The notes beneath the pieces are model-generated. The model did no database searches, was not told the origin of the DNA, and saw only the letters and a list, made by a program, of their open reading frames with translations. A program made the translations under genes and the position numbers. 61,916 nt of DNA from Gnetum montanum (taxonomy: Eukaryota > Streptophyta > Gnetopsida > Gnetales > Gnetaceae): positions 251,825-313,740 of the forward strand of contig MNCI01004788.1 of the NCBI GenBank assembly GCA_015680685.1. Reading direction: 5' to 3'. Every line of letters starts with the position of its first letter. Position 1 is the first letter of the stretch. Shown here one piece after another: positions 35,918-47,591 of the stretch.

Positions 35918-36764
35918 TGATGAAGTATATTATTTTCTGGCTCTGATATTAGATATCCAATATCATATACTTGATATTAGGGACCAAGAAGCAATGTTAG
36001 ATATCCAATATCGCAGAATGTGTTTCGACCTATAAATATAGCACTTGGACGCATGATTTGATAATCTTTTAGCATAGCATAGCAGAGCTCTTACAATTTT
36101 TCTTCCCCAAAGTTAGAATATTTTTCCAAAGTGCCCATAGTAGGAGTCCTTAAGTGTATGGATCTTTATTTAAGCACTATTGTACTTGAGCATGGCAGTA
36201 TGTGCAACAATAAAGATGAGCTTTCTAATAAACCTTACAACACTTCAACTAGATTAAATATTTTATTTATGCATTGAATATTTAATGCAATTTTCTTTAA
36301 TGTTTTCAATAATTAAGCTAGTTATGTTAAATAGTAATTAGTTAAGCACATAAGCATGATTTCTTCGAGCATGTAAATGATGCTTGGTAATCCTAGCAGA
36401 ACTTAACTTTTGGTAAACCAACAACATTATATGTGTTGAGGATATGTACAGAAAGTGGGACCAAATACTTATGTTAGGAATAATTAGACCTTGGTTAGCT
36501 AGATAGTCCATTCCCTTCATCCTTTATTTTAAACACTCATATTTTGAAATAGAAAAATAATAAAAATCATATGCCTTGATTACACTTAACCATACCTTTT
36601 TATATCATGAGTGTAATTAGGAAGCCAATGAATGACTGTTAGGGTAAGTTCACTTCCTAGAGACCGATGTAGCGAAAGACATAGAATTTGTGAAATTCGA
36701 CTGGATTACATGTGAAAGCTTAGTGATTCATATGGTTGAGCATAGAGGTATTCATCACTCATCA
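35918..36764 (+). repeat. 3' LTR of copy D
   Basis: It begins TGATGAAGTA and ends CTCATCA after a polypurine tract CATGGAGGTA (35908-35917). GATATT 35945, AATATC 35959 and GATATT 35973 are on 14-bp steps, with a GATATC at the half step 35952 and another pair at 36000 and 36007. The TATA box is at 36030-36040. Confidence 0.92.
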
Positions 36765-37664
36765 ATACCTAATGAAGGCATAAGGTTACCACATCTTTCT
36801 ACCTAATCGTATTTTGAAATGAAAAACCTATGGTTGAAATGGGCTTATGGCAAAGAAGAGAAGGGCTATAATGAGCTAACTCTAGAAGAAAGAATCTACT
36901 TTAAAATTGGCACATATTCCCTATTTTTGACAAAAGGACTCAATAGACTATCCACTTATGTGGCTAAAGGAGCTATGATCCTAATAGAAAAATACAATGC
37001 CAACCTTGCATAACTCTACTTTATGGAAATACATAGGTGGTTTGAAGAAAGAAAGGCATGGAAGCCAACACTTCCATTCCCTTGCCTTATTAGAAAGCTA
37101 TGTAGGTGACCTAAAATCCTAGGATACATAAACAAATTCATAGGAGAGTCCAAAATGCTTCATACACTAAGTTGCTCAAACCAACACCACCTAGGATATA
37201 TCAAGATAAAGAACAAGGATAAGAACATGAGTAACAATAACAAAAACAATAGGAGCAACAATAGCAACAACATTAGGAGAAATAGCAACAACAACAATTT
37301 CCACCGTTACCACTATAAGATTATAGATCATTGATGAGTCATGTACAATAAATTGTAGAAACCATCAACTAGGGAACAAGGGAGGGCCAATCTTTACAAT
37401 GTTATTGACAGTGCCATCCAACCATAGTTTCAATAGATCCAACAGGTGGATAGATCTTACTACAATTAGGAGGAGAGGTGCAAGAGTAATAATAGATATT
37501 TAGGAATGTTGCATTATTCCAAGTGGTACTTGAGATTAGAGAAGGAGCCACAGTAGTGGTAATGTAGCATAAGAATGCAACAGAGTAGTAGAGGTGATCA
37601 CTAATCACATGAAAGAATCTTTCAACATACTTGTTGTGTCATCAGCAAATCTAACTAGAGCCAA
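36765..37664 (+). pseudogene. Extra ORF of E, middle part (Transposase_32-like)
   Basis: The open piece 36819-37013 contains LWLKWAYGKEEK, LEERIYFKIGTYSLF, LSTYVAKGAM and EKYNANLA, aligning with C 23140-23410. It continues with FEERKAWKPTLPFPCLIRKLCR at about 37035-37100. An Asn-rich stretch (37205-37320) replaces the Pro/Gln-rich linker. Coding is cut at 37664 by element F and resumes at 47587. Confidence 0.82.
37660..37664. repeat. Target-site duplication of element F, left copy
   Basis: GCCAA lies directly left of the LTR start TGATGAGC at 37665. The same five bases lie directly right of the other LTR at 47587-47591. Confidence 0.85.
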
Positions 37665-38484
37665 TGATGAGCAATCAGGTATCCCTATGCTCAACCATAT
37701 GAATATGAGCCTACATGCATGATCTAGTTGAATTCCAAGGACTAGGTGGTTATGCACCTTTATAGAACCTAGGTGGGTTAGTCATTCATTGTCTTACCAA
37801 GCTTACTTGTATAGCATGATTGTATGGTTAAGTAAACTTGAGGTATATGATTTTTATATATTTTTTGATGTTTTATGTCTTGGTTTTATAAAGGGAGAAG
37901 TGACTAATTAAGAAACTAATTGAATTTAACTAATTGACTATGATCTAACTAGTCCTAACACTAGCATTCGTTCCCACTTGTTGTCCACATCCTGAACTAG
38001 TGCAACACTACTGGAATTACCAAATGCTAATCATTCCTGGGCTAGCAAGTGTTCCATGCATGCTTAAAGTGGTTGTACTAAGTGTGATTACTTGGGAGAG
38101 TTGACAAGGTGAGAGAGAAGACATTAATTAACTAAGAAATGCATTAAATAACTGTAAATAACATTAAATAAGTGATTCTAAATACTGCAAGGTTTATCAC
38201 AAAGTTCATCTTTATTTCTAGCCATAAGGTGTGCTCAGGTACACAATGTTCAAATAAAGATCCATTCACTTTATGACTCCTACTACGGGCACTTAGAAAT
38301 AATTTTGACTCTAAGAAAGGAAAAAGGCAAGAGTTTAGGTAAGGGATTAAGACTAATTAACTAACTATTGCCAAACCAGGTATGCTCACCTCTTATTTAT
38401 AGGCGACAAGACAGGCCCCAATATTGGATGTCTAATATTGCTTGGAAGGCTCCAATATCACATACCTAATATCACAGCTTATCA
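37665..38484 (-). repeat. 3' LTR of element F
   Basis: It begins TGATGAGC and ends TTATCA. In the U3, AATATT at 38420 and 38434 and AATATC at 38454 and 38468 form two pairs with 14-bp spacing. The TATA box is at 38393-38402. The polypurine tract follows at 38485-38494. Confidence 0.93.
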
Positions 38485-38494
38485 TTCCCCCATG

Positions 38495-40430
38495 ATTGAA
38501 TGAAAACTCAACCTCAAGTTCTTTACAAAATATTGGGAAGGTATGGGATTATTGACTAAATAAGAACTGACAGCGACAAGGAATAATAGATGCAAAGTGC
38601 CCAGTGAATAGATCAACAAACATATTACAACATTGGTGTTCACACCCATTGTGGTGAACACTGTACATAGATGAAATCTTGACCCTCATTTGACAGCTTG
38701 AAGAGAAAGAGAGAGAGAAAAGAAAATGAGGTGTGTTGCTACCAATGTAAGAAATGTGCATTCCATTGTTCATCCATTGCCACATGACCAAACTTATTCC
38801 TTGCATAAACACTCTAGCTTTAGTCCATCCTGAGTGCTTCCTCCCATCCCATTCCATTGTTCGTGTAACTACCATATGCACACACAACATAATCATGAAT
38901 TAGTAAGGATAGATAAGCCATAATGTAGTTAATACCTTGTCTCGATATAAGAGCATTAGTTGGGTCATGGGTATGCCAAATACTGGATTAGAGGTTTTTA
39001 ACTAATAACTACCCAAGGTGTAGGGGTGAGATAGGTAATTGAATGGAAAAATTTATGACAGGGCCCCCATGACTAAGAGAAAACCTTTGGTAGCAATAGG
39101 GTGGAAAAACTAAAGGAACAATGAAGATGAGGGCAATAACAATGGTGAAGCTAACAAAATAGATGTCATGGATGGGGATGAAATGAGAAATGGTTGATTG
39201 CAAATAATGTTTAAGGGAAAGAACTTAATAATTACACTAAAAAGGAAGGCTAGTGGATCCTCCCCAAATTAGACTCATGCCTTTTATGCCCTGATAGATT
39301 TGCAAACCAAAGAGTCTGTAGGCTCTCAAAATGACATATGGAATCAATGGTTAAGAACTTACTCACAAGAGTTTACCATAGACTAACAATGCATCAACCA
39401 ACACATAGACTAATCATAAAATTGGCAATGAGGTAGAATATTGGAAGAAATATGAAAGGATAGGAGGAAATGGAATTGAATTCCAATAACAAGGTTGTGT
39501 AAATTCCCTTGTGTATTATGTGGTTAAGGTGACTGAATAAAATTCATCCTAAGTCTAGACTCACCAACCACATCTAGTGACCTCACATCAATTCATTTGA
39601 CCAACCCATCCTCATGAAGCAACAAGAATGCATCCATCAAGTCACCACCATTCGAAGGAGAGAAAGATAGGAAATCAAAAAGCGAGAAAGGACTTTAGTT
39701 AGAGGGAACCTTCAAGCATGGGTAACATGTCTTTCTAGTGCAGAACTAGTGTTTGCAGCCAATGTTTCTTTATTATGTCTAAGGGGTGTTCTTTGAATTC
39801 CTAGTAATTTTTTTTTGTATGAGAACCACACCATGCAAAGACTTATTTAGATTAATTCAAGTTCCTAATATTTGGTCAATAGTGGAATGGCAGAAAACCC
39901 ATGAAAAGCATCCATGTACCCAAGAGAATAGCCAGCAAAAGTGTGTCGAATCCACTTGAAGTCACACCATTTTCAACCATTGAGTCCTTCCTTGGTTTGA
40001 AGAATACCAAGTTACCAATTCATTAATAAGTTTATTTAGAAAAAGGGATAGTACATTTCCAAAGCCAAAGGAGACCATAGAATTGAATGGATAAATGGAT
40101 GATGTAGACTCATTACTTGTTTTATCAAAAGAAACCATATCTTAGTATCAACATTAAAATCAAAGGTAAAAACCAGACATTAGCAATCAACATTATTGTA
40201 GTCCAACCCACCATTGTGAGCACTTATTATATGACTAATGAAAGTAAATCACACAAGAAAATAGTAAAAATGTGAATGATGGTGTAAACCAAAAATAAGT
40301 AAAATTGAAAAGATGTGTAAAAAAATGTGTAAAAAAAAATACAAGAAAAGCTGAGGGATTAGAATGGTTAGCATTGGTGGCCATTTTCCCCATGAATGAG
40401 TTAGAAGGAGGATATCTAAAATAATGAGCA
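38495..40430 (-). other. Post-pol noncoding region of element F
   Basis: It contains the conserved blocks at 39240-39325 and 39705-39800 and a T/A-rich stretch near integrase. A 115-codon open frame on the minus strand (38549-38896) begins shortly after a GGTAG acceptor-like site and reads Trp-Thr-Lys-Ala-Arg-Val near its start, at the same relative position as the acceptor and open stretch in D. Whether this is coding is not established. Confidence 0.5.
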
Positions 40431-41640
40431 AGGTTGTCCATCAATAGAGGTAGTATTAGTACTAGCTGTTCTAGGCTCATGGAAAGGTTTCATTTGTTGG
40501 ATGTTGATCAACAATTTCTTATCTAGGCTATTAGGTTCGTAAATCATCATGGCTCCTGAAGGAAAAGTTGCATGAATAATATAAGGTCCTTCCCATAGCA
40601 TTTGAAATTTAGTGCGTTGTGGCACATGTTTGGGGTTCCAATAAAGAACATTATCTTTCAGTTGGTACTTAACTTTTCTAATTTTTAGGTCATGAAGTTG
40701 TTTATTAAAAGCTTTATGCAAATCATTAGATGATAGGGTGACTAATCAGTTCTCATCTAGCAGGTTAAGGTTCATTAATCATTATTTTTATGCTAGATTG
40801 AGGTCAAGGTTGAGGTTACATGCCGTGAATAATGTACAAAGTTCTACTTGAATAGGAAGCATTAGGAGTTTTCTGTACACTAACTTAGAGGGAGAGTAGC
40901 CTATAGGGAGTTTCCATGTGGAGCAGTATGCCCAAAGAGCATTGTTTAGTTTGGTGCTCCAGTCTCTCCTATATTTGCTAATGGTTCTTGTCAGTATTTT
41001 CATAATCTCCCTATTGGTTACTTCAGCCTGACCATTCACTTGAGGGTGGTATGGTGTAGTTAGTTTGTGTTCAACTCCTAAGTGTTGCATCAACTTTTGA
41101 AAAGTCACTCTCATAAAATGTGTACCATTATCTAAAATAAGTGCATGAGGAAAACCAAAACTGTTAATGATTTGTTGTTGAACAAATCATGTAGTTGTAG
41201 ATGATGTACAATCTATAATAGTGGCTACTTCTACCCACTTTGTAAAATAGTCACCAATAATAACAAGGTAGGCTTTTCCATTGGACATTGGTGTAATAGG
41301 CCCTATAAAATCAATTCCCCATATGTTGAAGGGTTCTAAAGGTTGAATCCATTGTTGTGGACCCTACATTCTACAAGTCATTCCCTTATCATGTTGGCAA
41401 TGCTCACAAGATTGGATGAAATGATGAGCATCTTGAAACAATATAGGTCAATAATATTCTACAAGTAATATTTTAATGGTTGTTCATCTCCCAGCATAAT
41501 AACCCCCACAAGGACCCTCATGAGCATCTTGGAGAACTTGTAATTAACCTACACTAGGAACACACCATTGGAGCAAGCCATTAGGAGATACCTTATAAAG
41601 GTATCCATTGATTTCCATGAAATATTTGGCTCAATGAAGA
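40431..41640 (-). pseudogene. pol: Integrase of element F
   Basis: The Zn-binding end with CEHCQHDKG lies at about 41385-41415. The catalytic triad is present as codons: Asp (GIDFIG, 41310-41312), Asp (DNGTHF, 41130-41132) and Glu (GQAEVTNREI, 41022-41024). The second Asp and the Glu are 35 residues apart, the usual DDX35E spacing. The C-terminal part includes MLWEGPYIIHATFPSGAMMI (about 40545-40605). A few stops separate the open pieces 40416-40721, 40788-41114 and upstream. Confidence 0.9.
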
Positions 41641-42300
41641 AATTGCTATTTCTTTTTAGCATCCAACTCTAGTGCTACTTCTTGTGTAAGGAGATAGGTA
41701 AGAATGCTACTATACCAATTTATTTCCATGGTTAATTGATTATTTACTACACTTGCAAAGAGGAATTCATTAGGAAAGTTATTAGAAAGTGGATATTCAT
41801 CCTCTTTGTTGTCCCATTTTAACCAAGATAAATGATCAGCAACAATGTTCTTAGTGCCTTTATGATTTATCATTGTAAGATCAAACTCTTGTAGGATTAT
41901 GAGCCATCGTATTATGTGAGGGCTCACCGTTGGTTTATTTAGTAGGAACCAAATTGCACTATAGTCTATGTGTACAAATACCTTATAGCCCAATACATAG
42001 TGCTTAAACTTATCCAATGCAACCACCACAACCATTAATTACTTTTCCATTGTGGTGTAATTGAGTTGTGCACTAGCAATACTTTGACTTGCACAATGAA
42101 TGTAATAGGGTCATTTCTAGTCATCTAACTGTGTGAGTACAACTCCTAAAGTAAAGTTGGATGCATTAGTCATTATATGGAATGGTCTGGACTAGTCAGA
42201 AGCTTGTAGAATAGGTATTTCTACAAGCTTCTATTTTAAAGTTTGAAAAGCTAACTCACATTATTTGGTCTAATCAAAAGGCACGTCCTTTTTTTCTAGT
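41641..42300 (-). pseudogene. pol: RNaseH of element F
   Basis: Open piece 41646-42035 contains LDKFKHYVLGYKVFVHIDYS, AIWFLLNKPTVSPHIIRWLI, FDLTMINHKGTKNIVADHLS and ILTYLLTQEV. Upstream, to 42300, the start of the domain is broken by stops. Confidence 0.87.
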
Positions 42301-43066
42301 TCAACCAATGGTTTTGCAACCCTTGAAAAGTTCTTTATGAATCTTATATAATAGCTAGTGTGTCTAAGGAATGATTAGATATCTTTTACAGTTTTAGGTT
42401 GGTGCATGATTCCTTAGATGACTTTAATCTTTTTGGGGTCTAGCTCTATCCCTATTTGTGAAATCTTATGCCCTAATACTACACCTTCTTAGACCATTAA
42501 ATGGATTTTTTGCTAGTTGAGCCTTAAATTGATTTCAACACATCATTTTAGTACTTGCTCTAATCAGTCTAATGCTTGATTGAAGTTCACTCCATAGGTG
42601 GAAAAATCATCCATGAAGACCTCTAAACCATTTCCTATTTGCTGCTAAAAGATACTTAAAACCAAATGTTGAAATGTGCAAGAGCATTGCATAAGCCAAA
42701 AAACATTTTTTTGTATGTAAATGTCCCCCAAGGACCTGTGAATGTGGTCTTGGCTTGGTCTTCTAGTGCTATTTGGATTTGGTTGTATCCACTATACCCA
42801 TCCAGAAAACTATAGTAGCGATGCCCTGCAATGGTGTCTAAGACCTGGTCAACGAATGGCAATGGAAAGTGGTCTTTGAATGTTTCCATGTTTAGTAGTG
42901 TAAACTCTATACACACCCTCCATTTACCTCCATTTTTGGGCACAATAACTAATGGACTAACCCATTCGCTATCAGTAATGAGGTAGATGAACCTAGCTTT
43001 TAGAAGTTGTTCAATTTCTTCCTTAACCACTTGCTTCAGCTTTGGATTCAATCATCTCTGTGGTTG
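42301..43066 (-). pseudogene. pol: Reverse transcriptase of element F
   Basis: Open piece 42656-43051 contains SEWVSPLVIVPKNGGKWRV, DHFPLPFVDQVLDTIAGHRY, YSFLDGYSGYNQIQIALEDQ and TFTYKKMFFGLCNAL, typical of Athila-type RT. The catalytic VFMDDF box is at about 42608-42628 after a break near 42655. This is the best RT in the window. Confidence 0.92.
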
Positions 43067-43500
43067 TCATCGAGGCTTCATGGAGGGGTTAGTGTGAATC
43101 CTATGTTGGCGTATCCTAGGGTCTATTCTAGTTAATTTGAGATATGACCAAGTAAAGGATTTCGACCATTTGTTCACCATTTTCAATAGTCTCTCTTTTT
43201 GTTGAGGAGTGAGCCTAGCATTAATAATTACCGATTTTTCATTTTTAAGAAATGTATACTCCATATTAGTGGGCAATGATTTTAACTCAAGGGGCTCTTG
43301 CTTAAGGGTTTCAGGGATTTCCAACTTTCCCCAGTTAATATTTTCAATGTCAAGACTTGGAGGTTGGCGATGAACTTTCTCTAATGTGTCTATGCTATCG
43401 ACGTAAGCACAAGTCAAACCCTCAATTGATTCCATGCATATAGTTGAGTTTCTCTCTTGGTCAGCTGTTAGCCACTAGGTGCCTTCCTATCTTGTAGCTA
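43067..43500 (-). pseudogene. pol: Protease-RT linker of element F
   Basis: One open piece (43067-43435) of 122 codons contains ESIEGLTCAYVDSIDTLEK and NARLTPQQKERLLKMVNKW, ending in IDPRIRQHRIHTNPSMKPR, the segment preceding RT in this lineage. It runs almost directly into the RT frame. Confidence 0.82.
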
Positions 43501-43879
43501 CTACATATAGGCATCTTTGTATGTTAGTTACTTGTGCACACTGGTTGCATGTGGGCAATGTTAAATATTGTACAAACTAAGACTTTTACATGCAACTACA
43601 TCCTGTGTCACTGTATGCGATGCATGAAACTTTCTTCTTCTCAATATTTCCAAACATATTTTTCTTTGACATTTTTAGGGAAAGATCTCGTATTCCTAGG
43701 CATGTGTCAATTGTGCTTAGCCATGTTCTTCCCATTATGATAAGGAATTATCCCTTACAGTTGTTGAGTTAAATCACTAGGAAGTTGGCTAGATACAACC
43801 ATCCACAAAAAATGGTAACAATGTCCTCCACTCATTGTAATGGGACAGTGATGGACTAGTTGGCCAAATCTAAATGAAT

Positions 43880-44130
43880 TTTACTCTTTTTTAGTGAAGG
43901 CAAGTTCTAGGCTTTGTACATCTCTTGAGACATTAAGTTGACACTAGAACCTGAATCCAAAAGAGCTTTGCAAGGTTCATTCCTAGAGATTTGTAAATAT
44001 ATAACAGGACTCCCAAAATCAGAGAATTTCCTAGGAAGATGGCTAGCCTTAATCAAATCAGTAATGGCATGCACCAACATGACCATGTGTGTTGAATGTA
44101 GCCTTTGGTTTGAAGGGAGTTCCAAAGTTT
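43880..44130 (-). pseudogene. pol: Protease of element F
   Basis: Open piece 43907-44125 has the retropepsin active site in CKALLDSGSSVNLMSQEMYK, with the DSG triad intact. It is the only intact protease motif in the window. The downstream part of the domain is broken by stops. Confidence 0.85.
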
Positions 44131-44689
44131 TGGATGATAGTGAGGCATTTGGACAATTAACTACTTGTGGCTATAAGGACTTAGTTGGACTATTGATTCT
44201 AAAGAAAGTTCTCTTCTTTGTATGATTTTCTAAACCAACAATAGGATGAGGATTAATAGCCCTTGTAGCATTATGTTGCTATGGCTAGGCAAGGAGTTTA
44301 CCCTGCATGGCTAGAGCAGGTGGTAATTGAGTTAAGGGTGGAAGAGATGTAGCTAGATGAGAAGGATAATATGTTTGTGGAACATCACCCCTAGGAGAAG
44401 GAGTTCTATAATACTCATGGGTTTGGTAGCGAGGTTTGGGAGCAATGTGACTATTAGAGTCATGTGGAGAGATTGGCTATTGCACATAGTATCCATATGG
44501 ATCAAATTGATAATAATGGTACTATTGATGTGGTGGTGGAATTCCCCATGATTGTGGGTGCTACTACTATTGATATTGCTCATTTGGTTGTGCTAGAGTT
44601 CCACTTGGATAATACATCAAGGGTTGGTGGAACTACCTTGGGTTACCTTGGGGATAAGGTAACCTTCAAGGTGTTTGCCTTCTATTTAA
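44131..44689 (-). pseudogene. gag-protease connecting region of element F
   Basis: A low-complexity stretch rich in Asn, Thr, His, Ile and Pro with open frames on both strands. It is equivalent to the Pro/His/Ser-rich tail of gag in C (25974-26558). No domain is recognised. Confidence 0.55.
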
Positions 44690-46620
44690 TTGTGGGTTAA
44701 GTGCATACACCTGAGACTCCTGCAAATGTGTGATTATAGGGCAACATCCATTAGGATAGTCATATTGGCATATCTGACATCCACCATCATTGTCTGTATT
44801 TGAATCCACAACCTCTTCGATGATGACAACTTTTCCCTTACCTTTGTTATGTGCATATTCAGCTTCTCTCTCTTTTCTCTTTTCTCAATCACTACATTCC
44901 TTTCTAGACTCATCTACTATTTTGAGAACTATTTGAAATCTATTATCTAGAGAGTCCCACATTTGGTCCACCTTTGTCAATACTTCCAATGCAAGTTTTT
45001 AAATGGAAAAGGTTTTCCTATTCACCATCTCTTCAAGTGATGACTCTTGTTCATCCTCACAAACTCTAACTCCCTTCTTTCAGAGGGAAGGATCTCTATT
45101 ATATTCTTCTGTACTCTCTCTTTTCCTTAATTCACCTTTCTCTTTATCAACTTTCTTGAACAATCTTTGTACTTAATGGGCCCTAAGCTCAGATAGCCTT
45201 TCTTCAACATAAGTCCCAAGGGTTCTTTGCGTTTCGTGCCTAAGCTCATCTACGAGATGGCGTAGTTGTTTTCTTTCCGGGTAACCATGGCCTAGGCAAT
45301 GATGTAATAGTGCATAATATTGGCCTATGGTAGCATCCAAGGGTTCATGTCCTCCTTCTTTTCATCCTTATATTTTCTTTGGCAAGTTGGATACGTGGGA
45401 GTACATTTGATGCTTATCATTGAACAGTTCTAACATGGTACTCCATCGACGAATGGATTCTGGTTCTAAGGATCGGTACTAGCTTTTCGCTTCCTTGATC
45501 AGTGTCCATGGAAACAACTTGAGTTTTTTCCACTCATTTTCTATGTTTTGCAAGGCACATGCATTGTGAAATGCTTGCAAATTATTTTGAGGAGAAACAT
45601 TGTATCCCCCTTTAAATTGTCTCCAATATTTTGATCCTACTATCTTTTTGGTGCCTTGTTGGGATTCTAAAAACCTTAGTTATATCTAGCATACTTTGGG
45701 TAGTGAGTAGGGGTTCATCATGATCGTACTGTCTATGGTATCTATGATGCCTGTGTTGTTCCCTACTTTCCCTCCTTTCATGATGAGTTTCTCTAGAATG
45801 CCCTTGTCCCCTTTCTCAGCTATGTTATCTATGATTCCTATTCCACTTACCATTGTCCTCGGGGTCTTTTTCCTTATGACTGCATCTAGATCCTAAAGGA
45901 GAGGATGAAGGAGATGATGAAGGTGAAGAAGAAGAAGGACCATCACCATGATGGTGTCAACTTCCTTCTCTTCAATGGTCGTGGCCTCAATTGTAGTTAT
46001 GATTAGAACATGCATCTTTGCCATGTGTTTGTGTTCCTTTTTTAGATCCTTTATATCTGTTGATACCAGAAACTAGGTTATGGATAGTTCAATGAAGATT
46101 CTGATACACAACCTCTTGACCGAAGTCAACAAGAGGAACATCATTATGTGGGAGACCTCCTAAGCTAGGTTCACCACCCTAATTTTCACTTATGACATAT
46201 GGGACATTCTGAGACAACTTCCCCTTCATGGATTCATGATGTCTCTCCTGTTGTAGATCCCTTTGACATTGTGCCTCCGTGGGTTGATACTCTCTCGAGT
46301 TATGATCATGCACAACTTTCTCTGCCTATAAGTACTACATACCAGTTCATGTGAGAACATGAAAAAGCATGCCTGGGACTGAGTGATTAAGAGGCAACAC
46401 TATGTTACCTTCTAAATCATGCCAATGTAGTAGTTCATCCTGGTGGAGGATAAAGGTAAAGTTTGATATATACTCATTGGGATGAACATATACCACACAA
46501 AATTGTTGGGGGAATGGTGGATTATCATGTGTACTACACCTCCAATTGTTCCTTGTATCGAACCTAGGTAGTGCAACACTCTCATAAGAAGAAAGAGACA
46601 TAATTGTATATTCAATGTGA
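44690..46620 (-). pseudogene. gag: gag of element F
   Basis: The N-terminal piece 46347-46601 includes VVYVHPNEYISNFTFILHQD, which E shares. The gag core runs from about 45680 to 44880 with RESTEEYNRDPS-like and QYYALLHHCLGHGYPERKQL segments. The nucleocapsid motif CQICQYDYPNGCC is at about 44745-44785, with His replaced by Tyr. A His/Arg/Ser-rich low-complexity segment lies at 45720-46060. Several stops are present. Confidence 0.82.
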
Positions 46621-46718
46621 AATACTTTTTCATTTTACTAATTGTAAGATAACCAACCCTAAGGGTTCGTTCCAATGATGTGAAGATCTCCTAAGTTCTA
46701 GCTAGCGCACAAACAACA

Positions 46719-46740
46719 AAATCCCCAGCAATGACACCAA
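46719..46740 (-). other. Primer-binding site of element F
   Basis: The minus strand reads TTGGTGTCATTGCTGGGGAT directly after the 5' LTR, a tRNA-Asp-type PBS with a few transitions relative to element C. Confidence 0.8.
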
Positions 46741-47586
46741 TGATGAGTGGTGAGGTATGCCTATGATCAACCATATGAATAAAAGCATACACACACTATT
46801 CAGTTGAATTCTAGGGACTAGGTGCTTATGTGCCTTTACAAAACCTGGGTGGGTTAGTTAATCATTGTCTTCCCAAGCTTACTTGTATAGCATGATTGTA
46901 TGGTTAAGTAAACTTGAGATATATGATTTATATTTTTTTTGATGTTTTATGTCCTTGTGATACAAAGGGAGAAGTGATTAATTAAGTAACTAATTTAATT
47001 TAACTAATTGACTATGCTCTAACTAGTCCTAACACCAGCATCCATTCCCACTTTCCATCCACAACCTAAACTAGTGCAACACTACTGGGATTACCAAATG
47101 CTAATCATTACTGGGTTACCAAGTGTTCCATGCATTCTTGAAGTGGTCATACTAAGTGTGCTTACTTGGGAGAGTTGATAAGGTGAGATAGAGGACATTA
47201 ATTAACTAAGAAAAGCATTAAATAACTGTAAATAACATTAAATAAGAAATTCTGAATACTGCAAGGTTTATCACAAAGTTCATCTTTATTTCTGATCACA
47301 AGGTGTGCTTAGGTACACAATGTTCAAATAAATATCTATTTGCTTTATGACTCCTACTACAGGCACTCAGAAATAATTTCAACTCTGAGAAGAAAAAAAG
47401 ACAAGAGTTTAGGTAAGGGACTAAGACTAATTAACTAACTATTGCCAAACTAAGTACGCCTGCCTCTTATTTATAGGCAATAAGAGAGGCCCTGATATCA
47501 GATGTCTGATATCACTTGTAAGGCTTTGATATCACATACTTGATATCATGAATGCGATATTGTAGCACCGATATCATAGTTCATTA
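46741..47586 (-). repeat. 5' LTR of element F
   Basis: It begins TGATGAGTGG and ends TTCATTA. U3 sites are GATATC 47494 and 47508, then GATATC 47528, 47542, GATATT 47556 and GATATC 47570. All steps within each group are exactly 14 bp. The TATA box is at 47466-47475. Confidence 0.95.
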
Positions 47587-47591
47587 GCCAA
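47587..47591. repeat. Target-site duplication of element F, right copy
   Basis: GCCAA is identical to 37660-37664. Removing F and one copy joins the E ORF in frame with the segment after it. Confidence 0.85.

Larger units (their letters stand above)
29435..36764 (+). mobile_element. Copy D: Athila-like element, gag end to 3' LTR
   Basis: In plus order it has the gag nucleocapsid end, protease, linker, RT, RNaseH, integrase, post-pol region, polypurine tract and 3' LTR. The 5' LTR and most of gag are missing at the junction with the second C copy. Right of its LTR (36765) the extra ORF of E resumes. Confidence 0.85.
37665..47586 (-). mobile_element. Element F: near-complete Athila-like LTR retrotransposon
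   Basis: The 9.9-kb element is bounded by 820- and 846-bp LTRs (37665-38484, 46741-47586) with a 5-bp target duplication GCCAA. In minus order it has PBS, gag, protease, linker, RT, RNaseH, integrase, about 1.9 kb of post-pol noncoding sequence and a polypurine tract. It is inserted in the extra ORF of E. It is the best local candidate for the type of element that could have supplied pol to C and E, though its own frames are broken. The LTRs differ at roughly one base in ten by eye, so it is old. Confidence 0.93.

Noticed and set aside
38549-38896. A 115-codon minus ORF as an envelope or novel protein
   Set aside because: It lies in the variable post-pol region, is not open in A, B or D, and shows no signal peptide or conserved motif. 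Kept only as a note in the F post-pol entry.
44353-44700. Overlapping plus and minus ORFs as separate small genes
   Set aside because: They arise from low-complexity sequence in the gag-protease region of F, and the plus frames are shadows.
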